Below are positions 10,901 through 18,757 of a stretch of DNA of 64,000 nucleotides, piece by piece. The notes under the pieces were generated by a model. The model was not told the DNA's origin and did no database searches. It was given only the letters and a program-made list of their open reading frames with translations. Position numbers and translations under genes: made by a program. Source of the stretch: Cydia pomonella (lineage: Eukaryota; Arthropoda; Insecta; Lepidoptera; Tortricidae); assembly GCF_033807575.1 (NCBI RefSeq), contig NC_084716.1, positions 9,052,001 through 9,116,000 on the forward strand, in the 5' to 3' direction. Within the stretch, counting starts at the first letter, position 1. Every line of letters starts with the position of its first letter.

Positions 10901-12267
10901 GGTACCGATTCAGCAGGTGTAATGCACGAAATGCCTCCCATGCTATGAAACGTGTTCAGGCCGTCTAAAGTAGCCACATTAAAGTCTGCATTGTCAAATA
11001 CAAACTGCGCGAAAGTTTCAGGCGGTAAAGGTGGTTGGTCGTGATATATTGCAGACAACTCAAGCATGGTAGCATCGTAGTAAGAACCACTGAACCCTAG
11101 ATTAGATAGAAGATCTAGTAAGCTTCTTGAACCGAACTTTCTGTGGATAAAAAACGCAATCCCTTGAAGCACCGAAGAAATGAAGCTTCTCGGCCGAATT
11201 ATGCTGATGATAGAATGTGCTAATGCAATTAATCTTATTTTGGTTTTCTGATCATTCGTCTTGCGGGTGAGAAGTGCATCCAAAAATAAGTTGAGTGATT
11301 CAGGGATTACGGTCTCTGCATCGTCAAGAAATGTACCACTGGGTGAGTAGTGACTCGTTTCATAGACGCGAGACTGCACATCCTGCTTAATTATCATTGC
11401 TGCCGTTTTCACTATTCTTAGGCGTTCTTCATTCTGAGTTTTACACTGCGAGCTGTACCATGTCTCATTTAAGATCTTGTGCCCAATGTCACGGAAGCAT
11501 ACAACGGTTTTATGTGATTTTAAATCACTAATCAATATTCTATCGCCATATATCTCCTTAAGTTTAGATTTAACCGTGTCTGTAGTTGGCTTTTGCCCGG
11601 TAATTTGGTTCATCAAATGATCTATGGACATTTGAGAGTCTTTATTTTGTTCTATGAAACATTGTATTTGTTCCATGGCTTTAGAGACATATTCTTCCTT
11701 AGGACGACCGCTATTTTTCCCTGTAGTAGATTCACGTGTCAAGAAAAAGCGCTTATAGCAGTCGACGTGGTATATACCTCCAGCGGCAACAAGATCACCG
11801 GTATTTGTTATTCTTCGAGAAACGTCATTGCCCCATTCATCATTCCGCTTTTTAGCAGCATCCAGAATTGTAGTAGAGAATTCTAAACTGCGAACCGGGT
11901 ATATCTCACGACGTCTTTCTTTAGGTTTTTTCTTTTCTTTGGCATAGAATTCATCATCTATTCGTTCCGTACAGAAGAGGCACTGTGAATTAAAATCGAA
12001 CAGCGGCTGCAATGAGCGCAAGCCAGGTGTTACAGCAGAAGACGTAGATGGCCTTGATTCTCTTAGATCAGCAATTATTGAACTGGTTCGTGTGTATCGT
12101 TTTCTACAATTACTATGAACAACAACACTTTTTACGCCTGCCAGCTGAATATGTTTTTCGTCCTTTCTATGTTTACTAGCCTTTATCAAGCTTTCAATAC
12201 CTTTTAGGGATACTACAACACGGTCACTCGTCACTTCCTTTTCACAGATTGTACACTTATCAGTCAT
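7936..12267 (-). CDS. Academ-like transposase with FEN1/XPG-like nuclease region
   Basis: Uninterrupted 1,443-codon gene. I start it at the ATG at 12265-12267 because the zinc-finger-like MTDKCTICEK begins there; the 78 codons upstream are GC-rich, arginine-loaded and non-domain-like. In order: C-x2-C with H-x2-C near residues 5-54; a second C-x2-C/H-x2-C set near 96-170; VFDNADFN and TFHSMGG near 423-445; TCFVTFDLPLYIKARD near 583-598, a candidate catalytic aspartate region; LFDGYDD near 1094; DADCTII and GEDVDLLVLL near 1167-1199; HSFSGCDTTSAI near 1242; and a cysteine-rich CXC-like tail from 1391 ending in acidic residues. The FDG / EDVD / GCD succession parallels the N-, I- and GSD motifs of flap endonucleases. 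Inferred role: element-encoded transposase and nuclease. No frameshift or stop is present, so it may still be functional, although its 5' region is split from its terminal repeat by a LINE. Confidence 0.75.
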   Translation of the reverse strand: MTDKCTICEKEVTSDRVVVSLKGIESLIKASKHRKDEKHIQLAGVKSVVVHSNCRKRYTRTSSIIADLRESRPSTSSAVTPGLRSLQPLFDFNSQCLFCTERIDDEFYAKEKKKPKERRREIYPVRSLEFSTTILDAAKKRNDEWGNDVSRRITNTGDLVAAGGIYHVDCYKRFFLTRESTTGKNSGRPKEEYVSKAMEQIQCFIEQNKDSQMSIDHLMNQITGQKPTTDTVKSKLKEIYGDRILISDLKSHKTVVCFRDIGHKILNETWYSSQCKTQNEERLRIVKTAAMIIKQDVQSRVYETSHYSPSGTFLDDAETVIPESLNLFLDALLTRKTNDQKTKIRLIALAHSIISIIRPRSFISSVLQGIAFFIHRKFGSRSLLDLLSNLGFSGSYYDATMLELSAIYHDQPPLPPETFAQFVFDNADFNVATLDGLNTFHSMGGISCITPAESVPPGNAIKKITKAPTATQTGTLGVQQLHTYSRLAKGGLKQIMIQDVNQSNLLHQDTTVPSLSDMLWISGKWLEVPDVPEWKGFMRCIQPSQNFDKSAVIPLPFITSPPTDYDTIYTALKCATDRCLTQTCFVTFDLPLYIKARDIIASSRDDPNIQNIIVRLGGFHMLMSYLGCIGHIMAGSGLRDLLCNIFAPNSVEHILSGHAYARAVRAHLLVHTTMSQMILNDMDINDDEKETINTLLKDMRTEPLSEDKIMNNEQLTSLQSKIMNKLNDLKENGPTAALWIQYYHMVTIMKQFIATERAGDWKGHLSCVHKMIPFFHASGQFQYARCAHLYLQDMLQLETRMTPHEYQLFVKKGYFTIRRGDTFWSGVWSDMTIEQTLMRSMKSCGGMTRGRGITDSTLAKWLQATVVSHAICSALEVFSGVYFSSGDQHADLLLSRQRRDQEDRKKLYAWFMDHYPFPKTGNLMSLSTGIVGNSKVNCHLAEEIGKQLMEKTLGNNFADVKLQRKDKVLSLGAMHSAVKINDEIVVVDPLLLFQRIAIAKKDDEHLASHLEYELAPYPLALFNDGLMRKTTKAALYDVLSKSDSNVNLKNNETVVDGGFLLHRTKWQLGSSYSEICDQYIDYVKCHYGPHSTVLFDGYDDVENSTKTSEQRRRTVKSSVDININLSMKVTVQQEHFLSNTKNKSQLIKLLSEKMQAANIETRIAARDADCTIIRTAIDKAVDNLVVTVIGEDVDLLVLLMALTPPEKELFFVKPGRGKVETKIFSSQELQKHSFCCSILFLHSFSGCDTTSAIYRKGKIAIIKLFDQKPIVKEIATVFYDPTSTPDVIAEAGEKMFLQVYRAPSTQSEIYRYRFTVFLKSCTKPKPDLSSLPPTKGSAKYHSYRVFHQVQEWLGNQLPPEIWGWKRGVDGNLVPIMTLDPPAPDALLKSIFCRCKSGCPGKCSCRKAGIKCSLICNGCLGACTNGHSPIDVNDKDDEDETQFD

Positions 12268-12487
12268 GATGGTTGCATTTTTTAACAAATAAACCAACGA
12301 AATATTAACTATTAAAGCGACACATTTGCGAACAAAAGCAGGGTGCGCATTCCGTAAGCGTTGTGAGCGTACTGGCGAGTGTCGAGCGAGGCCGCGTGAG
12401 ATTCGGGGGGTGCGCAGGCGGTGTGCGGTACGAGACCGGCACCGGCACCGGCGCGGCTGGCGCCACCGGCACCGGCGCGGCTGGCGC

Positions 12488-14808
12488 GCGCATTTACTCA
12501 TGCCAACCGAGCTGCCTTCATAGAAGCATTATACAGTATAAACTGGAATGATTTGTGGAATCGCCGTGGAAGCACGGCTGCGCAGATGGCGTCATCCACT
12601 ATAAATATTATTAAATATCACTTTGACATTTGTTTTCCATTTAAATTGTATAATCGTAAGAATCACTCCTGGTTATCAGATGACATTTTTAATTTAAAAC
12701 TATTTTTATTTGACATTATTAAAATTGGCAATGTATTTCCAAATAATGAAAGCCTTAAACAAATAATCGATAATACACATAAGAAGTATAACGAGCTTGT
12801 TAGGCAGACTAAATACGACCATTATAAAAATACTATAAAAAAGAGCCAAAGTGCCTCCAAATCCATGTGGCAAATTGTAAATAAAGAACGAGGCAGAACC
12901 TCACGGCCTCTGGCAGATTTTTTTGATGTTGTCGTAGACTCAGACGGGACCAGGTTCGCGTCGAAACAGGATGCTGCGAGTGCCGTGAACCGACGTTTTG
13001 CGTCCGCGGCGGCGGCATGTGGTGCGCCGAGCGCAGACCTGCCGCAGGTGCGCGCCGCGCTGAGCCTTGCCAGCGCGCCAGCCGATTGTGGCCTGCTCCT
13101 CCGTCCGTTCTCCGCAGATGAGGTATATCGAATAATCACCAAAAACATCCCACACAAAGCTACTAAAGATCTATACGGCATTTCTATGGACCTCATATAT
13201 ACCGCTGCCGCTCCCCTGTCACCTGTGCTGGCGGATCTGTATAATCAATGCATTTCCGAAGGAGTTTATTCCTCCTCCCTTAAAACTAGTAAAATTTCTC
13301 CTGTGTTTAAGGGAAAAGGGAAAAGAGAAGACATTGATGGATACAGACCCGTCTCCATAATACCAGCGGTGGCTAAGGTGTTCGAAAATGGCCTCAGCTC
13401 GCGATTAACAGAGTTTCTTACGGCTACCGAGGCTCTGTCTGCACGACAGTATGCCTACCGCGCGGGCCACTCGACTTGCGCGATGACGCGCGAGCTGGTG
13501 CGATGTATTGTGGGCGCTCGCGAACAGGGCCAACAGGTCGCTTTGTTGTGCTGCGACCTGTCGAAGGCGTTTGATGTTGCCGACCACAGCGTGCTCTCTA
13601 TCAAACTGCGACACTATGGCATAAGAGGTAAAGCTCACGCACTCCTAACAGATATGCTTCATGGTAGGTCCCAGGCAGTGGTTGCTGACGGAGGTACAGT
13701 GAGATCGGAGCCGATATCGACGGCAATGGGAGTTCCGCAAGGGTCGTCGGTATCGAATATACTTTTCTCGCTGCTTCTGAATGACCTCCCAAAAGCAATA
13801 ACAGCAGGAGAAGCTTATATGTATGCCGATGACGTCGCTGTTGTAGTATCGGCAGCTAATATAGATGAACTCGAGCAGCGCCTAAATGAAGTTGCTAGTC
13901 AGGTGTCGCAGTATTTTAGTGTGAACGGCTTAGTACTAAACCTAAAAAAGACCCATTTCCTGCATTTCCAACTTGGGGGGAAAAGATCCTAGGGAGTTAA
14001 TCGTACTCGTGGACCGTGTCAAAGTAGGTCAGGTCCAAAACACCGCATTTCTGGGTATTGAACTTGATAGGGGCCTCCAGTGGGGAGCACACACTATTAA
14101 AGTTTGTAACAAACTGGCAAGTGCTTGCTTCGCATTGCGACGCCTGGCAAGGGTGGTGTCCAGGGATGTGGTAAGGTCTTGCTATTTTGCCACTGTGCAC
14201 TCGATCCTCCAATACGGCGTGGAGCTGTGGGGCCGCGCTGCCGAATGGGAGCGTGTCTTCCGAGTGCAAAAAAGAGCCATCCGAGCGATTGTGCAGGTAG
14301 GACAAAGTACATCTGCAAAACCGCTCTTCAAGGACCTCCAGATACTCACGCTGCCCTCCATGGTGATATACCAAGTGGCCATCTATGTGCGATGTCACCT
14401 TAATGAATACGCGAGAGGAGCTGACGTCCACGGTCGTAACTTGCGGAACGCCCACAAACTCTTGGGTGTTCAGCATAGGTTGGCTAAGTCAGCGAAACTA
14501 ACGCACGTGATGGGGCCGACTGTGTACAACCGACTGCCGGGTCATGTCACGAATGCGCCGTCATTAATGAATTTTAAAATGCAGCTGAAAAAATGGCTTA
14601 TCGAGCACACTTTTTATAGCTTTAATGAGTTTTTAGAGTACAAAACAAGTACCTAAAAACTTAGATTTAATTATAATTTTATTTTTTTATTATTATGTAA
14701 AATGTTACAAATCATGTTTTGTAAATAATTAATTTTAAATAATATTGTGACATATAATATGAATTATTATGAATAAATATATGAATATGAATATGAATAT
14801 GAGACGCG
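12488..14808 (+). mobile_element. 5'-truncated non-LTR retrotransposon (LINE)
   Basis: A reverse transcriptase gene without its endonuclease or ORF1 runs to a short 3' UTR that ends in GAATAT-type simple repeats (14772-14805) in place of a plain poly(A). It lies between the start of the Academ-like gene and that element's right inverted repeat, so it inserted into the transposon. The 5' junction is placed where LINE-like coding (THANRAAFIEALYSINW) begins. No target duplication could be recognised. Clade not determined. Confidence 0.75.
12490..14656 (+). pseudogene. LINE reverse transcriptase, 5'-truncated and frameshifted
   Basis: The first part (to about 13992) covers the linker and the polymerase. 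Visible motifs are DIDGYRPVSIIPAVAKVFE (motif 1), CCDLSKAFDVADHSVL (catalytic Asp block), MGVPQGSSVSNILFSL and the active-site YADDVAVVV, with NGLVLNLKKTHFL after it. A frame change in the G-rich stretch near 13978 moves the rest to another frame (13973-14656), which encodes the thumb and C-terminal region (FLGIELDRGLQW, SILQYGVELWG, RAIRAIVQV). The AP endonuclease and any ORF1 are missing, typical of aborted target-primed reverse transcription. The GC content of the first 500 bases is much higher than in the Academ-like gene. Confidence 0.88.
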
Positions 14809-14922
14809 GGAGGGGCTTAGCGCACAAGCGTCGGGCCTGCCAGTTGCTATGCGGCCGCGAGGCAAACAACGAATTATGACGGTCTCTGTGGCGCGACTAA
14901 TCGTCTTTGTCAAATTTTAACG

Positions 14923-15211
14923 ATTTTTATCACTTTCAACACTCTGTATCTCCTAAAGTATTGACCGTAGAGTAATATGGTGTAAACATAAGTTATAGGA
15001 AATTTAATATAGATAATTAATGTAGAAGTCACTAAAGAGATATTTTAAATAGTTTTGGAGTTATAATAAAATAAGGTGAAAAAGAGACCTTTCTCCCCCC
15101 CCTCCCCCCTCCGGCTCCGGTCCCACCATCGGGGATTTTTAGTATATTCATCTGGACATCTTTAGGAATAATTGTACCAACTTTCAAAACTACACGAATT
15201 ATTTGGTCTGA
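14923..15211 (-). repeat. right terminal inverted repeat of the Academ-like element
   Basis: Reverse complement of 7571-7859, including a C-rich block at 15092-15124 that mirrors the left G-rich block. Confidence 0.92.
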
Positions 15212-15384
15212 TCAAAGATTTCGATGCTAATTTTCTTAGGCTATTATAAGTTATAATTTACCATGACATTGGTCTACTTTTTCCACTAGAACACACACAC
15301 TTTGATCCTTTAGAAGTTTCGTATTAATTTCCACTTTTGTTTGATTTAATAAGGTTTTGAGTGTGCCTTATAAATTTATTTCAT

Positions 15385-15606
15385 TTAATGTATTTCCTTA
15401 ATTTCTTCACAGTCACCTTTGCCTGCGTAAATTATTATTTTGAAGAGATATCCTGTTTCTGTCTCACAGAGCTCGTATTTTATTCCAAACCCTGCTGCTT
15501 TAGTTCGGATGCATTGAATCCAAGAAAGGTGGCCTTTCCACAGCAAAAGGGACTCGTCAATGCTTAAAGCTCTGTGACGCAGGTATACACTCGCGATCAA
15601 AAAAAA
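15385..15606 (-). pseudogene. piggyBac-type transposase, internal fragment
   Basis: The minus-strand peptide reads LSIDESLLLWKGHLSWIQ then TKAAGFGIKYELC and TGYLFKIIIYAGKGD. This is the first catalytic-aspartate segment of piggyBac transposases (xIDExLxxWKGRL...KR.RFGIK.(F/Y).LC.S.TGY). Only about 70 codons are left, without start, stop or neighbours from the family. It is a third piggyBac lineage in the window. Confidence 0.82.
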
Positions 15607-15699
15607 CGACTCAAGACTAATTTTTAATTTCATCGTTTAATATCTCCGGAACCAATCATGAGATCGAAAAAGCAACTGTACCATTTTAGAGCGAAGAGT

Positions 15700-16187
15700 A
15701 TTTAAAGGCCCGTATCGACTGCGCGCGGCTGCCGCGCGAGCCATGTTCAACCGCGGCAAACCTGCGTTTTGGTGCGCGAGCCAATTTTAAGCGCACATTT
15801 TCATACAGCGCGGCGGCCGCGCGAGTCAGGCGATCCGTGAATAAACATTCATTTTGTGCGCGGCAATCATGGACGTATCACGTCAGCGACGTGCAGCTGT
15901 GGCTATTATCATCATATATCATATTATTCATAAGCGATCAAGACGAGAACCTCGTTGGTGGATCAAAAAAAAAAATGAATAGAATGCTACATGGTCGTTT
16001 GCGAATAATGGAAGACATGAGATACGAAGCTATCGATGAAACAATCAAAAATTTCACAAGAATGACAACAAATGATTTCGAATTTTTAAAATCATTGATT
16101 GAGATTTTTTCAACGATTTTAACAAGTCTCCAAAAGGTTCGGTTTCGGCCGAAACTCGAGCCGAGCAAAGCAAAAAAAAAACTTTAA
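15700..16187 (+). pseudogene. PIF/Harbinger transposase, N-terminal fragment
   Basis: A CG-rich stretch (15715-15835, many GCGCG) precedes a frame containing RMLHGRLRIMEDMRYEAIDE then FTRMTTNDFEFLKSLIEI. This is the N-terminal F.RM...(D/E)FE.L pattern of Harbinger transposases. The CG-rich approach resembles the terminal regions of the Harbinger copies at 40583 and 52800. The catalytic region is missing. Confidence 0.55.
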
Positions 16188-16838
16188 TATATCCGCAACT
16201 AGAAACTGCCATAAGGACCCTTTTCTTATGGACGGTCACATATTTCCACCGCCCAAAATTGACGCCACCATTGTGACATTTTCTGAAGACATCGTTTTAT
16301 AGTTTTCATATTGATTTGTAATACTCTTCAATCTGCTGGGTCTCACATCCTGTTAAATAGAACGTCGTACAGTGGTCTGACACGTGATTGGGTGATCTTG
16401 AATAAAACTTTTCTGTATATCGTTGTTTTATTGACACCTTGGGCAATTTATCTATCAATCCATTTAACAATTATTAGGTATGTAATAAAATAAGGGACGA
16501 CACAAAATAGGCGGCTAGCATATTTATCTTATCGCAGGTTGAGAATAGACTATATTATTATACTTTTCACAGATACTTATGGCCACTATGGTGATGTAGG
16601 GACCAATGTAGGCAGATATCAGAAGGGTTGCTTGTAGTAAAAGTCGTTTTGTAGCTATGTACAAGATTGAATGAATTTATTTACAAAATGCGCGTAATTT
16701 ATACAGAATTTGTGAAATGTAAGAAAGGGATGTATATACAGGAAAGAGTGTGATAAATAATAGTAGCCGCGCGGGATGCGCGAGGTGAGGTGCGCGGGCG
16801 CGAGGTTGCGGCGCGTGGTCGCGGCATTCGCGCGCGCC
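16188..16838. other. unassigned spacer
   Basis: No supported gene. The last 80 bases become very GC-rich (GCGCG runs) ahead of the TATA motif. Confidence 0.5.
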
Positions 16839-16847
16839 TATAAAATA
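16839..16847 (+). promoter_or_regulatory. TATA box of a probable retroelement or orphan promoter
   Basis: TATAAAATA lies at the sharp border between a CpG-rich block and an untranslated leader. It is followed by the hairpin array at 16977-17114. The order GC-rich block, TATA, then structured leader suggests an LTR or other promoter. Assignment is inferred. Confidence 0.45.
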
Positions 16848-16976
16848 AAGCGCGTCAACGCTCTCGTCCTTTTCTCGGCCGGCCTCCGTAGGGTGCGCGC
16901 CGTGTCCCGCTCCGCTGCTTGATACTCGCTGGTAGAAGACACGAAGAGGATGCTGCAGGCTCCGCATATGCTTAAA

Positions 16977-17114
16977 CTGCCCTTGTCAGGGCAACATAAA
17001 ACTGCCCTTCTCAGGGCAAACTCAAAACTGCTCTTGTTAGAGCAAACGTCACCGTTTCTCTGCTTAACCGCAGAGTGTCAATTGATCGATCTATAAACTG
17101 TTCTTATCAGAACA
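16977..17114 (+). repeat. array of four related hairpins with covarying stems
   Basis: Four hairpins share a six-pair stem and four-base loop: TGCCCT-TGTC-AGGGCA (16978-16993), TGCCCT-TCTC-AGGGCA (17003-17018), TGCTCT-TGTT-AGAGCA (17029-17044) and TGTTCT-TATC-AGAACA (17099-17114). Each is preceded by AAAC. Where the stem changes, both sides change together. A fifth, unrelated hairpin, CTCTGC-TTAACC-GCAGAG (17058-17075), lies between the third and fourth. Confidence 0.9.
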
Positions 17115-17235
17115 ATTTCACTGTTTCTATAACGGACACAACGTCGGTCGATGTTCTATGTATGTATATATGTCCCCACATACTTATAGAATAGACAAAT
17201 TTCATTATATAACAGAAGGTATAAAGTGCCACGAA

Positions 17236-17294
17236 ATGGCCTCATCTCAGCATGTTGCTGGTGACTTCCAGCGCTGATCTTCCGATGAGGCCAT
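17236..17294 (+). other. perfect 11-bp stem-loop downstream of the hairpin array
   Basis: ATGGCCTCATC and GATGAGGCCAT pair perfectly around a 37-base loop that itself holds a CAGC/GCTG helix. It lies 120 bases after the array and looks like part of the same structured leader. Confidence 0.7.
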
Positions 17295-17479
17295 CGAGTG
17301 AGAAGAATTACGAAAGGTAACAGACAAGAAGAAGAAAGACATAAAATAACATAGTGTGAACAAATGGTTAAATAGGAAAAAGATAACTAAGTACTAAATA
17401 AAATTATTTATATAAATCAAGCATATGTACTTCCATCACTTTCTACTGTCTCTATAGATTCATTTGGACTAGACAGAAC

Positions 17480-17800
17480 CTAGCTACAACACTTTAAATG
17501 TCCGTGTTTTTTTTACAATAGAAACCCTTTTTACCGTATTTATTTTCACTTTGCGAATTATTATTGTTTCGCTTCCTACGACATTCTTTTAAAATGGCCC
17601 TGACACTTCTTAATGTCTTTCTTTTCTATTTTCTTTGAAACATAAGCCGATGACGTTGACTGCGAAGGCGCGTCATTCACAATCTTGCGACGAGATTGTC
17701 ATGGGTTTGTTTATCATCTGGCGCCGATTCCCACGCGGATACAAAATACTTTTACCAATCTGGAAGTGACATTACTTTTTTATGACGAAATTTTCAGAAA
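17480..17800 (-). pseudogene. Ty1/copia gag fragment
   Basis: On the minus strand, fragments read FVSAWESAPDDKQTHDNL then VARL, NDAPSQSTSSAYVSKK, and a degraded zinc-knuckle-like tail. This matches the end of the copia gag domain ((F/Y)..AWES.P...(K/R)T...L..RL). Stops and small indels interrupt it. It is separate from the full element at 18164-23352 because it lies outside that element's target duplication. Confidence 0.55.
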
Positions 17801-18163
17801 TATCTTCTCTCATTTGCTTAAGCTGAATTTTCAATTATTCATTTCTTCAATCGTTTCTCTTTCCACTGAGAGTCCCACAGCACACTCCCGGCCAATAATT
17901 CCTAATATTTGTTGAGAGAATGCGGAGGGTTCCAGGAACCATCGCCGCATTTTCTGTTTTGGCTCTTGCAACCCGGCACGAGCCGCTTCATCGCAGCCCT
18001 TTTTTAGGTTGCACCTTAAAAGTATTACAAATGAATAAATAAATATTATGACTCGACATTAAAGTCTAATTTTTGGTTTTTTAAATGTCAATATGATACT
18101 TTTTAGTCGCCTGATTTTCGGCCAACAGCCATAGGAATTTGGCCCAGTTGGCGTCCATCTTTT

Positions 18164-18472
18164 TGTTAAGCAGAGCCCGTCACTGGGTGCATACGCAGCA
18201 GGAGGAAGTGGTGCGATAGTGAACTAAAACAACGTCGTCCTTTAACACTCCGTGTATTTCCAAAATGCACAAATGTAAAGTCGTCAATAAGGACATTAAC
18301 ATTAAGTAAATAACTTATAATATCGAGAGTAAAATCTAATGAGATGTTTACCGGTCGATCCGTGATAGCAAAAAAAAAAATGAGAGCGCACAAGTTGCCA
18401 GAGCCAAAATATTCTAAAGACATCTCTATACGAGCATGTCAATTAATAAAGTGTGCCATTGACTTTCCAACA
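18164..18472 (-). repeat. 3' LTR of the copia element
   Basis: 309 bp; matches 23049-23352. Bounded by TG and CA; the outer flank is CTTTT. Confidence 0.93.
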
Positions 18473-18493
18473 CTTCCCCTCAAGGGCACACTG
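18473..18493 (-). promoter_or_regulatory. polypurine tract of the copia element
   Basis: On the minus strand GTGCCCTTGAGGGGAAG directly precedes the 3' LTR. Purine-rich GAGGGGAAG is the usual position and composition for plus-strand DNA priming. Confidence 0.75.
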
Positions 18494-18757
18494 TTATCTA
18501 AATAATAACCATAGTAGAGTCAAATATTTCAAAGAGAAAACTAACATGAAACAACTAAATTTGGCTCTACCATATTAAATGTCACAAATAAACATTGAAT
18601 GTACATTTAAAACAAATTCATATTGACTCTACCATATACTAGTAATAATAATAAACCTGTTAGCTTTTTATACAAAAAAAAACAACAGATAAAAATACTT
18701 AATATAAATTTAGAGTACAATCACAACTTACTTTATATGCTCTAGTTATTGAAAGTA

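Larger units (their letters stand above)
7571..15211 (-). mobile_element. large Academ-like DNA transposon (interrupted by a LINE)
   Basis: Two inverted repeats of about 289 bp (7571-7859 and 14923-15211) bracket a single large minus-strand gene, so this is a complete DNA transposon of about 5.3 kb plus a LINE insertion of about 2.3 kb at 12488-14808. The repeats differ at only a handful of positions. The gene product combines N-terminal Cys/His clusters, a central region with D-rich motifs, an FEN1/XPG-like nuclease region and a CXC-type cysteine tail. The Academ superfamily is known for large transposases linked to an XPG nuclease and cysteine clusters, which makes it the best assignment, but this is inferred from motifs alone. 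The ends read TCAG(G/A)CCAAATAATTCG. Weaker similarity continues about 30 bp beyond both ends, and no clean 3-4 bp target duplication was found. Confidence 0.75.

Noticed and set aside
12268..12501. N-terminal 78-codon extension of the 1,443-codon gene
   Set aside because: Arginine-rich, GC-rich frame with no domain; it begins in a region overlapping the LINE boundary. The zinc-finger-like start at 12267 is more plausible.
13997..14476. 159-residue minus-strand open frame
   Set aside because: Antisense shadow of the LINE C-terminal region; no splice signals or domain.
16977..17114. CRISPR-like array
   Set aside because: Hairpins are unevenly spaced, not identical, and the setting is animal DNA with retroelements. 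Stem covariation points to RNA structure or protein-binding sites.
18166..18423. 85-residue open frame inside the LTR (and its partner at 23065-23304)
   Set aside because: Both lie within the copia LTRs, differ by frameshifts between copies, and show no domain.
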